From NCBI GenBank assembly GCA_934512105.1, contig CAKSWQ010000001.1, forward strand, positions 72,043 through 136,042: a DNA stretch of 64,000 nt, given 5' to 3'. Both the position numbers and the translations under genes were made by a program. Shown one piece after another: positions 32,772 to 40,296 of this stretch. The notes below the pieces were generated by a model. That model had not been told where the DNA came from, did not search any database, and worked only from the letters and a program-made list of their open reading frames with translations. Position 1 is the stretch's first letter; the number at the start of each line of letters is the position of its first letter. The DNA is from an uncultured Faecalibacterium sp. GTDB lineage: Bacteria; Bacillota; Clostridia; Oscillospirales; Ruminococcaceae.

Positions 32772-32800
32772 ATAATACTATTTTTTTGTGCCCTGCACAA
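32772..32800 (-). promoter_or_regulatory. promoter of the M50-scpAB-ytfIJ operon
   Basis: Minus strand TTGTGC, a 17-bp spacer and TATTAT. It lies back to back with the rpmB promoter. Confidence 0.65.
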
Positions 32801-32850
32801 GCCCCACAGCACCGGGAATGCAAAAAGCTGCAAGAATTTTTAAAAAAGGC

Positions 32851-32879
32851 TTGCTTTTTCTCTGCATCTCTGGTAAAAT
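32851..32879 (+). promoter_or_regulatory. promoter of rpmB
   Basis: TTGCTT, a 17-bp spacer and TAAAAT with a TGG extension, 53 nt before ATG 32932. Confidence 0.75.
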
Positions 32880-32931
32880 AGTCAAGCTGATTATTTTGAT
32901 TCCATACTTCACTCTAGGAGGTGCAATTACC

Positions 32932-33120
32932 ATGGCTAAGTGTGAATGCTGCGGCAAGGGTGTTACCTTTGGTATTAAGGTCTCTCACTCTCATCGCCGT
33001 TCCAACCGTACCTGGAAGCCGAATGTCCGTCGTGTCAAGGCGGTCGTGGAGGGCTCTCCCAAGTATGTCTACGCATGCTCCCGTTGCCTGCGCGCTGGCA
33101 AAGTTACCCGCGCTGTCTAA
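32932..33120 (+). CDS. rpmB: 50S ribosomal protein L28
   Basis: A 62-residue L28 of the zinc-ribbon type. MAKCECCGKGVTFGIKVSHSHRRSNRTW begins it, and C-x-x-C pairs (CECC region and CSRC) make a zinc site; this C+ form is replaced under zinc limitation in organisms with a C- copy. ATG 32932 follows AGGAGGTG. It is a monocistronic ribosomal gene with its own promoter and terminator. Confidence 0.97.
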   Translation: MAKCECCGKGVTFGIKVSHSHRRSNRTWKPNVRRVKAVVEGSPKYVYACSRCLRAGKVTRAV

Positions 33121-33133
33121 TTTGGTGTATGTG

Positions 33134-33166
33134 GCCGGTCACTTTGTCGAGTGGCCGGCTTTTTTA
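33134..33166 (+). terminator. terminator of rpmB
   Basis: A 10-bp stem (33134-33143 with 33150-33159; one G-U), a 6-nt loop and TTTTTT. Confidence 0.88.
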
Positions 33167-33189
33167 TTTGCCGCAAGGAGAGGAATAAA

Positions 33190-33366
33190 ATGTCTTTGCC
33201 TGTTGATCCCATCATGCTGCTGAGCGTGGTGAACCTGAAACTGCGGGATCAGTATAAAGATCTCGATGCGCTGTGCGAAGATCTGGAGGCCGACAAGGCC
33301 GGTCTGTGCGCAAAGCTGCACGCTGTGGGCTACGATTACGACCCGCAGCGCAACCAGTTTGTCTGA
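33190..33366 (+). CDS. DUF4250 family small protein
   Basis: A 58-residue protein with the DUF4250 pattern: VDPIMLLSVVNLKLRDQYKDLDALCEDLE, then a loop and a conserved YDYDPQRNQF end. Function unknown; family members are short and helical. ATG 33190 follows AAGGAGAGG. No promoter was clear; it may be read through from rpmB. Confidence 0.85.
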   Translation: MSLPVDPIMLLSVVNLKLRDQYKDLDALCEDLEADKAGLCAKLHAVGYDYDPQRNQFV

Positions 33367-33445
33367 TTATAGCTTCCAAATCCGGCACCGGTGCGCAGCG
33401 ACTGTGCCCGGGCCGGTGAATGATAAAATAAGGAGTGCTTGATTT

Positions 33446-34204
33446 ATGATCCAGGGTACCTATTACAAAGAGTGGAGCACGGTTTTAGGCCGTGAAATGG
33501 AGTTTAAGGTGTACGGCCATGCCGGTGTGCCGGTGCTGGCACTGCCCGCCCGCGGCGGCCGTTTTTACGACTGGGAGAACAACGGGATGCCCGATGCCAT
33601 TGCCCAGCTGCTGAACGAGGGCAAGGTGCAGCTGTTCTGCGCGGACGCCGTGGACGGCGAGGGCCTTTTGAACGGTGATCTGCCCCAGCGCCGCCGCGCC
33701 GAGCTGCAGGAGAAGTATTTCGTCTACCTGAGCGCAGAGCTGGCTCCCCGCATTCTGACCCTGAACAACGCCAAGAAGGGCACCCGGATCTGGACTGCCG
33801 GTGTGGATCTGGGCGCTTACCACGCCGTCCACTGCCGTCTGCGCCGCCCCACCCTGTTTGCCGGTGCTGTGAGCATGGGCGGCATCTATGACCTGACCCG
33901 CTTCTGGGGCACCGACAGCGATGACATGGTGCTGCGCTGTTCTCCCCTTGCCTACCTGCAGGAGAACGGCATTGCCAACAAGCTGGCACTGACCAAGGCG
34001 GAAGAGAACTGCCTGATCCTCTGCGCCGGTCAGGGTGCCTACGAGGGCGATGCACTGGACGACACGCAGGCACTGGCCGATCTGCTGAAGGATCAGGGAA
34101 TGCCTGCACATCTGGAGATCTGGGGCGGTGACGTATCCCACGACTGGTACTGGTGGAGCAAGATGTGGAGTCTGTTTGCACCACGCATTCTGGAAGTAAA
34201 GTAA
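33446..34204 (+). CDS. alpha/beta-hydrolase esterase-like protein with Asp at nucleophile site
   Basis: A 252-residue protein of the putative esterase family (COG4947-like). The nucleophile elbow reads TAGVDLGAYHA, with Asp121 where the family normally has the catalytic Ser of G-x-S-x-G. A late HDWYWW holds the expected catalytic His, and PARGGRF forms the oxyanion-side turn. Ser to Asp would give either a dead enzyme or an Asp-nucleophile hydrolase as in dehalogenases. ATG 33446 lies after AAGGAG. It has its own terminator. Confidence 0.75.
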   Translation: MIQGTYYKEWSTVLGREMEFKVYGHAGVPVLALPARGGRFYDWENNGMPDAIAQLLNEGKVQLFCADAVDGEGLLNGDLPQRRRAELQEKYFVYLSAELAPRILTLNNAKKGTRIWTAGVDLGAYHAVHCRLRRPTLFAGAVSMGGIYDLTRFWGTDSDDMVLRCSPLAYLQENGIANKLALTKAEENCLILCAGQGAYEGDALDDTQALADLLKDQGMPAHLEIWGGDVSHDWYWWSKMWSLFAPRILEVK

Positions 34205-34212
34205 GTGTTTTT

Positions 34213-34248
34213 AACGAGGGAAAGCCTGCGGGCCTTCCCTCGTTTTCT
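34213..34248 (+). terminator. terminator of the esterase-like gene
   Basis: 13-nt arms 34213-34225 and 34232-34244 with one mismatch, loop CTGCGG, then TTTTCTT, 8 nt past the stop. Confidence 0.85.
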
Positions 34249-34255
34249 TATGTGC

Positions 34256-34358
34256 AACGGTTTTGAATGGCCTCCGCGTGCGCTCTGGCCATGTTCAGCG
34301 GACATTTATTTTTTAATTTATGGTTCAGAAACGCCTGCGGCGTTTCTGAACCATTTTT
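34256..34358 (+). repeat. composite intergenic repeat, copy E2
   Basis: ATGGCC (34267-34272) and GGCCAT (34287-34292) flank TCCGCGTGCGCTCT; then a 28-nt spacer with GGAC and TTTTTTAATTT, and a CTGCG-loop hairpin. The compensated change (GCGC to GGCC on both arms) relative to E1 and E3 supports a conserved stem. Confidence 0.7.
34321..34358 (+). terminator. terminator-type hairpin in repeat E2
   Basis: A perfect 14-bp stem (34321-34334 with 34340-34353) and a TTTTTG tail. It is a second terminator after the esterase-like gene. Confidence 0.85.
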
Positions 34359-34390
34359 GTCTGCTGCATTATTTAAATTTCATTTCCTAC

Positions 34391-34419
34391 TTGAATTGTC
34401 GGATATTGTGTGCTATACT
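34391..34419 (+). promoter_or_regulatory. promoter of csoR-copA
   Basis: TTGAAT, a 17-bp spacer and TATACT, 54 nt before ATG 34474. Confidence 0.75.
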
Positions 34420-34436
34420 GCTGTTGCAAGCAAAAT

Positions 34437-34453
34437 ATACCCCACTGGGGTTT
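34437..34453. promoter_or_regulatory. csoR: CsoR-type operator
   Basis: ATACCCCACTGGGGTTT carries the CCCC/GGGG inverted repeat with flanking TA typical of CsoR sites. It lies after the -10 box and before the csoR ribosome site. Confidence 0.7.
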
Positions 34454-34473
34454 ATGAAAGGAGCGATTCCGAG

Positions 34474-34836
34474 ATGGAAGAGAGTAAAAAGCCCTGTTGC
34501 TGCCGCGATGATGCACCCGTAGCGGACGCAGCAGCAGATGCCGCTGTCCCCTGCTGCTGCCGCCACAGAGAGCGCAGCCCGGAAGAATATAAGGCGCTGC
34601 TCAACCGGCTGAACCGCATTGAAGGGCAGGTGCGCGGCATCCGCGGGATGCTGGAAAAGGACACCTACTGTGTGGACATTCTGGTGCAGGTGGCCGCAGC
34701 CAATGCGGCGCTGAACAGCTTTTCCCGGGAATTGCTGGCGCAGCACATCGGCAGCTGCGTAGCGGACGACCTGCGTGCCGGCAGCGACGAAAAACTGGAA
34801 GAGCTGCTCCGGCTGCTGCCCAAACTGATGAAATGA
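34474..34836 (+). CDS. csoR: copper-sensing repressor CsoR with Cys-triplet N-terminus
   Basis: A 120-residue DUF156/CsoR protein. Copper ligands are Cys66 (DTYCVDIL), His91 and Cys95 (HIGSC), the C-H-C set of copper sensors. The helical core begins RLNRIEGQVRGIRGMLEKDTYC. Unusually, a 35-residue N-terminal extension has two Cys triplets (Cys8-10 and Cys27-29) separated by a Ala/Asp-rich link. ATG 34474 follows AAAGGAG. It precedes copA by 38 nt; the operator at 34437-34453 suggests autoregulation. Confidence 0.9.
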   Translation: MEESKKPCCCRDDAPVADAAADAAVPCCCRHRERSPEEYKALLNRLNRIEGQVRGIRGMLEKDTYCVDILVQVAAANAALNSFSRELLAQHIGSCVADDLRAGSDEKLEELLRLLPKLMK

Positions 34837-34874
34837 CCGCCCGCCGGGCAAACTGATCACAAGGAGAAAAAGCA

Positions 34875-37439
34875 ATGGAACAATTCAACGTTACCGGCAT
34901 GAGCTGTGCGGCCTGCTCTGCCCGGGTGGAAAAGGCCGTAAAGAGCGTGCCGGGCGTCACCGGCTGTTCGGTAAGCCTGCTGACCAACTCCATGGGGGTG
35001 GAGGGCACCGCAGAGGATGCCGCCATTATCCGTGCTGTGGAGCAGGCTGGTTACGGTGCAAGCCCCAAAAAAGCCGCCGCAGCCGCCAGCACCAGCGCAG
35101 AGTTGGACGCGCTGGCAGACCACGAAACGCCCAAGCTGAAACGGCGGCTCATCGCTTCGCTGGGCTTTTTGCTGGTGCTGATGTACTTTTCCATGGGGCA
35201 CATGATGTGGGGCTGGCCGCTGCCCCGCTGGTTTGACGGCAACCACATTGCCATGGGGCTGGTACAGCTGCTGCTGGCGGGCATCGTGATGGTGATCAAC
35301 CAGAAGTTTTTCATCAACGGCTTCAAAGGGCTGGTGCACCGCTCCCCCAACATGGATACGCTGGTGGCTATGGGCTCCATGGCCAGCTTTGTGTGGAGCA
35401 CCTACGCCCTGTTTGCCATGACCGATGCACAGCTGCACGGCAACGAGGAACTGGTCATGCACTACATGATGGAGTTCTACTTTGAGTCTGCCGCCATGAT
35501 TTTGACCCTTATCACCGTGGGCAAGATGCTGGAGGCACGCTCCAAGGGCAAGACCACCGATGCGCTCAAGAGCCTGATGAAGCTTGCCCCCAAGACCGCT
35601 ACCCTGCTGCGGGACGGTACCGAGGTGACCGTGCCCATTGAGCAGGTGCAGAAAGAGGACATTTTTGTGGTGCGCCCGGGCGAGAACATCCCGGTGGACG
35701 GTATTGTGCTGGAGGGCAGCAGCGCCGTAAACGAGAGCGCTCTGACCGGCGAGAGCATCCCGGTGGACAAAGACGTGGGTGATAAGGTAAGCGCCGCCAC
35801 CACCAACCAGTCCGGCTTTTTGCAGTGCCGTGCTACCCGCGTGGGCGAGGACACCACGCTGGCGCAGATCATCCGCATGGTCAGCGATGCCGCCGCCACC
35901 AAAGCACCCATTGCAAAAATCGCAGATACCGTATCCGGCTTTTTTGTGCCTGCGGTCATCAGCATTGCAGTGATCACCACCCTTGTCTGGCTGCTGCTGG
36001 GGCGGGATGTGGGCTACGCGCTGGCGCGGGGCATCTCGGTGCTGGTCATCAGCTGCCCCTGTGCGCTGGGTCTGGCAACGCCGGTGGCCATTATGGTGGG
36101 CAACGGCTTGGGGGCCAAGAACGGCATCCTGTTCAAGACCGCTGCGGCACTGGAGGAGGCCGGCCGTACCCGCATCGTGGCGCTGGACAAGACCGGCACC
36201 ATCACCTGCGGTGAGCCTACCGTCACCGACCTTCTGCCCGCTGTGGGCGTGACCGAGACCGAGCTGCTCACGCTGGCCGCCGCGCTGGAGGGCCGCAGTG
36301 AGCACCCGCTGGCACGGGCAGTACTGGCCTATGCGGAGGAAAAGCAGCTGGAGCTGCCCTCTGTTACCGATTTTTCTGCCCTGCCGGGCAACGGCCTTAC
36401 CGCCAAGCTGGAGGGCAAGGAGATCTTTGGCGGCAACGCTGCCTTTATTGGCACAAAGGTCGCCATCCCTGCTGCGCTGCAAACGCAGGCTGCCGCACTG
36501 GCTGCACAGGGCAAGACGCCCCTCTTCTTTGGCGGCGCAGGGCGTCTACTGGGCGTTATTGCAGTGGCAGATACCATCAAGGAGGACAGCCCGCAGGCCA
36601 TCCGGGAGCTGCGGAATATGGGCATTCGGGTGGTGATGCTGACCGGCGACAACCAGCGCACCGCTGAAGCCATTGGCCGACAGGCCGGAGTGGACGAGGT
36701 GATCGCCGGGGTGCTGCCGGAAGGCAAGGAGGCGGTTATCCGCCAGCTGCAAAAGTACGGCAAGGTGGCCATGGTAGGCGACGGCATCAACGATGCCCCT
36801 GCCCTGACCCGCGCTGACACCGGCATTGCCATCGGCGCAGGCACAGACGTAGCCATTGACGCTGCGGACGTAGTACTGATGAACTCCAAGCTTTCGGATG
36901 TGCCCGCCGCCATCCGGCTGAGCCGTGCTTCCCTGCGCAACATCCACGAAAACCTGTTCTGGGCGTTCATCTATAACATCATCGGCATCCCGCTGGCAGC
37001 CGGTGTGTTCATTCCCTTGGGGCTGACGCTGAACCCCATGTTCGGCGCGGCTGCCATGAGCCTTTCCAGCTTCTGCGTAGTGAGCAACGCTTTGCGGCTG
37101 AATTTGTTTGACCTGCACAGCGCAAAACGTGACCACCCGCCCAAACACGTCCCTGCCCTGCCCGCCGCCCTTGTGCAGCCCGCAGCGGAGGAAGATACAA
37201 CCGCATCCGATCAAAAGGAGGAGACCGCTATGAAAAAGACCCTGACCGTAGAAGGCATGATGTGCCCCCACTGTGAAGCCCGCGTCAAAAAGGCGCTGGA
37301 AGCTCTGCCGCAGGTGGACGAGGCTGTTGTCAGCCACGAAGCCGGCACTGCCATCGTTACCCTGAACGCTGAAGTAGACGATGAAGTGCTGAAGAAGGCC
37401 GTGGAGGCACAGGACTACCCTGTTACCGGTATCCAGTAA
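34875..37439 (+). CDS. copA: copper-translocating P-type ATPase with terminal HMA domains
   Basis: An 854-residue P1B-1 ATPase. The N-terminal HMA domain has [11 protein letters not shown] (Cys11, Cys14). Eight membrane segments include the ion-path CPC at residues 394-396. The phosphorylated Asp is Asp438 in DKTGT, followed by SEHPLA, TGDN and [12 protein letters not shown]-terminal HMA domain with GMMCPHC (Cys797, Cys800) follows a disordered linker at about 748-785. That domain is preceded by its own in-frame ATG and ribosome site, and so is also annotated separately. It exports Cu(I). ATG 34875 follows AAGGAG. Confidence 0.95.
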   Translation: MEQFNVTGMSCAACSARVEKAVKSVPGVTGCSVSLLTNSMGVEGTAEDAAIIRAVEQAGYGASPKKAAAAASTSAELDALADHETPKLKRRLIASLGFLLVLMYFSMGHMMWGWPLPRWFDGNHIAMGLVQLLLAGIVMVINQKFFINGFKGLVHRSPNMDTLVAMGSMASFVWSTYALFAMTDAQLHGNEELVMHYMMEFYFESAAMILTLITVGKMLEARSKGKTTDALKSLMKLAPKTATLLRDGTEVTVPIEQVQKEDIFVVRPGENIPVDGIVLEGSSAVNESALTGESIPVDKDVGDKVSAATTNQSGFLQCRATRVGEDTTLAQIIRMVSDAAATKAPIAKIADTVSGFFVPAVISIAVITTLVWLLLGRDVGYALARGISVLVISCPCALGLATPVAIMVGNGLGAKNGILFKTAAALEEAGRTRIVALDKTGTITCGEPTVTDLLPAVGVTETELLTLAAALEGRSEHPLARAVLAYAEEKQLELPSVTDFSALPGNGLTAKLEGKEIFGGNAAFIGTKVAIPAALQTQAAALAAQGKTPLFFGGAGRLLGVIAVADTIKEDSPQAIRELRNMGIRVVMLTGDNQRTAEAIGRQAGVDEVIAGVLPEGKEAVIRQLQKYGKVAMVGDGINDAPALTRADTGIAIGAGTDVAIDAADVVLMNSKLSDVPAAIRLSRASLRNIHENLFWAFIYNIIGIPLAAGVFIPLGLTLNPMFGAAAMSLSSFCVVSNALRLNLFDLHSAKRDHPPKHVPALPAALVQPAAEEDTTASDQKEETAMKKTLTVEGMMCPHCEARVKKALEALPQVDEAVVSHEAGTAIVTLNAEVDDEVLKKAVEAQDYPVTGIQ
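37214..37221 (+). promoter_or_regulatory. internal ribosome site for the CopZ-like product
   Basis: AAAGGAGG lies inside copA, 8 nt before the in-frame ATG at 37230. It is as strong as the best gene-starting sites in this window. Confidence 0.65.
37230..37439 (+). CDS. copZ: CopZ-like copper chaperone, alternative product inside copA
   Basis: A 69-residue HMA domain starting [15 protein letters not shown], identical to copA residues 786-854. The length and start match free-standing CopZ chaperones. The internal ribosome site makes independent translation likely, giving one membrane-tethered and one soluble copy. It could also be that a copZ gene fused in frame to copA and retained its ribosome site. 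Expression is not proven by sequence. Confidence 0.5.
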   Translation: MKKTLTVEGMMCPHCEARVKKALEALPQVDEAVVSHEAGTAIVTLNAEVDDEVLKKAVEAQDYPVTGIQ

Positions 37440-37460
37440 GGTACAGCCACCACAAATGCA

Positions 37461-37499
37461 AAAAAGGCAGCTGCGCGAATTCCGTGCAGCTGCCTTTTT
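37461..37499 (+). terminator. terminator of csoR-copA
   Basis: 14-nt perfect arms 37461-37474 and 37486-37499, ending in TTTTT, 21 nt past the stop. Confidence 0.88.
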
Positions 37500-37505
37500 G
37501 CAGCG

Positions 37506-37614
37506 GGACAATTTTGAATGCGCACCGCGTTCGCTTTGCGCATCTTCAGAGGAAAAAATATTTTATATTTGCAAACTGGGAAAATCTGCGGATTTTCCCA
37601 GCTTGCTTTTTCAC
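37506..37614 (+). repeat. composite intergenic repeat, copy E3
   Basis: ATGCGC (37518-37523) and GCGCAT (37538-37543) around ACCGCGTTCGCTTT; a 27-nt spacer with GGA and TATTTTATATTT; a CTGCGG-loop hairpin at 37571-37606 and TTTTTCAC. Confidence 0.7.
37571..37611 (+). terminator. terminator-type hairpin in repeat E3
   Basis: 15-nt arms with one mismatch, loop CTGCGG, tail TTTTT. Confidence 0.85.
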
Positions 37615-37670
37615 GGGATAGGTCGCAGCCGGAAGCGGCATTTTCACAGGCAAAGTCGCCGTCAGAAACA

Positions 37671-37710
37671 CAAAAAGCCCGCTGCAAGGCGGAATGTCCT
37701 TGCAGCGGGC
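37671..37710 (-). terminator. terminator of the reverse rubrerythrin gene
   Basis: A 13-bp perfect stem (37677-37689 with 37698-37710), 8-nt loop and TTTTTG on the minus strand, 25 nt past the stop. Confidence 0.88.
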
Positions 37711-37735
37711 AGCATAGATAACCGGGGAACCCTTA

Positions 37736-38287
37736 TCAGACTTCAGTGTTGAAGTAGCGCTTCAGCAGACCCTCGAAGCCGCGGCCGTGACGGGCTTCAT
37801 CCTTTGCCATCTCGTGGACGGTGTCGTGGATAGCGTCCAGATTCAGTGCCTTCGCCTTCTTGGCCAGATCCATCTTGCCTGCGCAGGCACCGCACTCGGC
37901 CTCGGCACGCATCATCAGGTTCTTCTTGGTGCTGTCGGTCACGACCTCGCCCAGCAGCTCTGCAAAGCGGGATGCGTGGTCAGCTTCCTCGTAAGCATAG
38001 CGCTTGTAAGCCTCAGCGATCTCGGGGTAGCCCTCACGCTCTGCCACGCGAGCCATAGCCAGATACATACCGACCTCGCTGCACTCGCCCTCGAAGTTTG
38101 CGCGCAGACCATCCACGATCTCCTGCGGCACGCCCTCTGCCTTGCCGATACCAACAACGTGCTCGGTGACGTAGGTGTTGCCGGTCTTCTCCACAAAAGC
38201 GGAAGCGGGAGCCTTGCAAACGGGGCACTGAGCGGGGATCTCACCCTCAGCGATATAACCACAAACGGTGCAAACGTATTTCTTCAT
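37736..38287 (-). CDS. reverse rubrerythrin (NADH peroxidase type)
   Basis: A 183-residue protein with a rubredoxin domain first (YVCTVCGY and CPVCKAP; Cys6, Cys9, Cys21, Cys24) and a ferritin-like diiron domain after it (residues about 50-183), with [46 protein letters not shown] and later [12 protein letters not shown] supplying the ligands. This reversed order, as in Clostridium acetobutylicum revRbr, marks a hydrogen-peroxide and oxygen-scavenging enzyme. ATG 38287 follows GGAGGT. It has a strong promoter and a long structured leader. Confidence 0.93.
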   Translation of the reverse strand: MKKYVCTVCGYIAEGEIPAQCPVCKAPASAFVEKTGNTYVTEHVVGIGKAEGVPQEIVDGLRANFEGECSEVGMYLAMARVAEREGYPEIAEAYKRYAYEEADHASRFAELLGEVVTDSTKKNLMMRAEAECGACAGKMDLAKKAKALNLDAIHDTVHEMAKDEARHGRGFEGLLKRYFNTEV

Positions 38288-38385
38288 AAGAATTTACCTC
38301 CATTCGATCTGTTAAAAACGATACAGGACGGAAACCACCCGCCTGTTGCTTCTATGCGGGGCAGCCGTGCTGCCAGGTATAGAAA

Positions 38386-38435
38386 GAGCCATGAAAAGGA
38401 GCCTTGTGCTTGTTGCATGTCCCTTTCCATGGCTC
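38386..38435 (-). promoter_or_regulatory. leader hairpin of the reverse rubrerythrin mRNA
   Basis: 14-nt arms at 38386-38399 and 38422-38435 pair with one G-U. The gene's leader is about 140 nt. No U tail follows, so it is not a simple terminator. Confidence 0.55.
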
Positions 38436-38436
38436 T

Positions 38437-38465
38437 ATTATAGCGAATAATTCCTAGTTAGTCAA
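38437..38465 (-). promoter_or_regulatory. sigma-A promoter of reverse rubrerythrin
   Basis: Minus strand TTGACT, a 17-bp spacer and a perfect TATAAT. Confidence 0.8.
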
Positions 38466-38486
38466 GCATATTTTTAAGAATTATTC
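38445..38486. promoter_or_regulatory. inverted repeat GAATAATTC / GAATTATTC around the promoter
   Basis: GAATAATTC at 38445-38453 lies in the spacer, and GAATTATTC at 38478-38486 lies upstream of the -35 box. They are a perfect 9-bp inverted pair 24 bp apart, suggesting looping or cooperative binding by a regulator such as a PerR-like protein; the identity is inferred. Confidence 0.45.
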
Positions 38487-38551
38487 CTATTTATCAAAAT
38501 CTGGCAGGATGCCCAAATTCCGTTACAGAAAACTGGACGCATTACCCAGGA

Positions 38552-39913
38552 TTAAACCTGCAGGTTGCCGCTGGTAGCAGCATCGGAACCGGCAGCGGCG
38601 TCAAATTCGTAGTCATTGCCGGGCAGGATGGCGTTGAGCAGGATGCCTGCAATAGCAGCCACGGCCAGACCGGACAGGTTGATGGTAACGCCGCCAACGG
38701 TAAAGCCAATGCCGCCCACAGAGTTGAAGCCCAGTGCGCACACCAGAATGACGGCGGCAACGATCAGGTTGCGGCTGTTGGTAAAGTCCACGCGGTTCTC
38801 CACCACGTTGCGCACACCGATGGCAGAGATCATGCCGTACAGCACGAAGCTGATGCCGCCGATGATGCCGGTGGGGATGGTGTTGATGACAGCCTCAAAC
38901 TTGGGGCTGAAGCTCAGGATGATGGCCAGCACAGCGGCAATGCGGATGACCAGCGGGTCGTAGATCTTGCTCAGTGCCAGCACGCCGGTGTTCTCACCGT
39001 AGGTGGTGTTGGCGGGGCCGCCCAGCAGACCGGCCATGGTGGTGGCCAGACCATCGCCCATCAGGGTGCGGTTCAGGCCGGGATCATTGATATAGTTGTG
39101 ACCGACGGTGGCGCTGATGGCAGCAATATCGCCTACGTGCTCCATCATGGTTGCCAGTGCGATGGGGATGATGGTGAACAGCGCACTGATGAACTCCGGG
39201 CTGCCGTCAATGGCGAACAGGCCCATAGCCTCCTTGTGCAGGGGGATGCCCAGCCAGGCGGCCTCGGAGATCTTCTGGAAGTCTACTGCGCCAGTGACCA
39301 GTGCCACTGCGTAAGAGACCAGCACGCCGATGAGGATGGGCAGGATCTTGACCATGCCCTTGCCCCAGATGTTACACACGATCACAGTGCCCAGTGCCAC
39401 GAAGGCCAGCAGCCAGTTGGACTGGCAGTTGGTGATGGCAGAGGGCGCAAGGATCAGTCCGATGGAGATGATGATGGGGCCGGTGACCACCGGCGGGAAG
39501 AACTTCATGATGCGGCGGATGCCAAAGGTAGAGATCAGCAGGCTGGCCACCAGATAGACCAGACCCGAGAACGCAACGGCAGCGCAGGCATAAGGCAGCA
39601 TCTTGGTGTTGGCAACGGTCAGGTTGCCGTCGGCATCAGCCAGCATGGGAGCCACGATGGAGAAGCCGCCCAGATACGCAAAGGAGGAACCGAGGAATGC
39701 CGGAACCTTCTTTTTGGTAACGAGGTGGAACAGCAGGGTGCCCAGACCGGCACACAGCAGAGTAGTGGAAACGCTCAGGCCGGTGAGCAGCGGCACCAGA
39801 ACCGTTGCACCGAACATGGCAAACATGTGCTGCACACCCAGAATAAACATCCGGCCAGTGCCCAGCTTTTTGGCGTCGTATACGCCCTTGGAGTAATCGA
39901 TCTTTTCGCTCAT
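38552..39913 (-). CDS. uraA: uracil permease (NCS2 / UraA type)
   Basis: A 453-residue NCS2 transporter with about fourteen membrane segments. The UraA signature NTTYGENTGVLALSKIYDP is present, preceded by MEHVGDIAAISATVG with the substrate-contacting Glu in TM8. It imports uracil with protons. ATG 39913 follows AGGAGG. The upstream leader (39914-40130) holds a 21-codon peptide and an intrinsic terminator, indicating transcription attenuation. Confidence 0.94.
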   Translation of the reverse strand: MSEKIDYSKGVYDAKKLGTGRMFILGVQHMFAMFGATVLVPLLTGLSVSTTLLCAGLGTLLFHLVTKKKVPAFLGSSFAYLGGFSIVAPMLADADGNLTVANTKMLPYACAAVAFSGLVYLVASLLISTFGIRRIMKFFPPVVTGPIIISIGLILAPSAITNCQSNWLLAFVALGTVIVCNIWGKGMVKILPILIGVLVSYAVALVTGAVDFQKISEAAWLGIPLHKEAMGLFAIDGSPEFISALFTIIPIALATMMEHVGDIAAISATVGHNYINDPGLNRTLMGDGLATTMAGLLGGPANTTYGENTGVLALSKIYDPLVIRIAAVLAIILSFSPKFEAVINTIPTGIIGGISFVLYGMISAIGVRNVVENRVDFTNSRNLIVAAVILVCALGFNSVGGIGFTVGGVTINLSGLAVAAIAGILLNAILPGNDYEFDAAAGSDAATSGNLQV

Positions 39914-39938
39914 AGAAAACCTCCTGTACTGTTATTCC

Positions 39939-39977
39939 CAAAAAAAGAGGCATTGCCGTTAAAACAGCAGTGCCTCT
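39939..39977 (-). terminator. attenuator hairpin before uraA
   Basis: 11-nt arms 39946-39956 and 39967-39977 with one mismatch and a T7 run on the minus strand. It begins 5 nt after the leader-peptide stop, so a ribosome there would block the stem. Confidence 0.7.
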
Positions 39978-39982
39978 GAATT

Positions 39983-40048
39983 TCAGGAACAAGACCTCCA
40001 CACAAAAATAGGAAAGAAGCAGCTATGCAGTCGCTCGCGCTTAAACAT
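39983..40048 (-). CDS. 21-residue leader peptide of uraA
   Basis: MFKRERLHSCFFPIFVWRSC plus one Ser, 21 residues. ATG 40048 has a very strong GGAGGAG site at 6 nt spacing. The coding strand contains a pyrimidine tract (CTTCTTTCCTATTTTTG), and the stop abuts the terminator hairpin, the layout of the enterobacterial pyrBI leader. Confidence 0.6.
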   Translation of the reverse strand: MFKRERLHSCFFPIFVWRSCS

Positions 40049-40133
40049 TGTGCTCCTCCCCTTCTTTTTGTGTTCTTTCCAACAACCGGAACCGCTCCGG
40101 CAAGGCAGCAGCAGCGCCGCGGCCTTTTTGATA

Positions 40134-40162
40134 AGTATAACAGATTTTAGGCTTTCCAGCAA
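40134..40162 (-). promoter_or_regulatory. promoter of the uraA leader
   Basis: Minus strand TTGCTG, a 17-bp spacer and TATACT, about 210 nt before the uraA start. A CCGGA/TCCGG hairpin lies between it and the leader peptide. Confidence 0.65.
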
Positions 40163-40213
40163 GGTGTTGACAGCTTTTTCTTGCCTGTTACGCCGCGCTG
40201 CGGGCTGCGGGGG

Positions 40214-40242
40214 TTGCGCTTCGAGACGGAATCGCCTATAAT
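40214..40242 (+). promoter_or_regulatory. promoter of the cysteine desulfurase-like gene
   Basis: TTGCGC, a 17-bp spacer and a perfect TATAAT, 54 nt before ATG 40297. Confidence 0.7.
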
Positions 40243-40296
40243 AGAGCCTGTTCTTATTTCCTACTATCATAATATGTTGATATTACAGGAGGCTCT

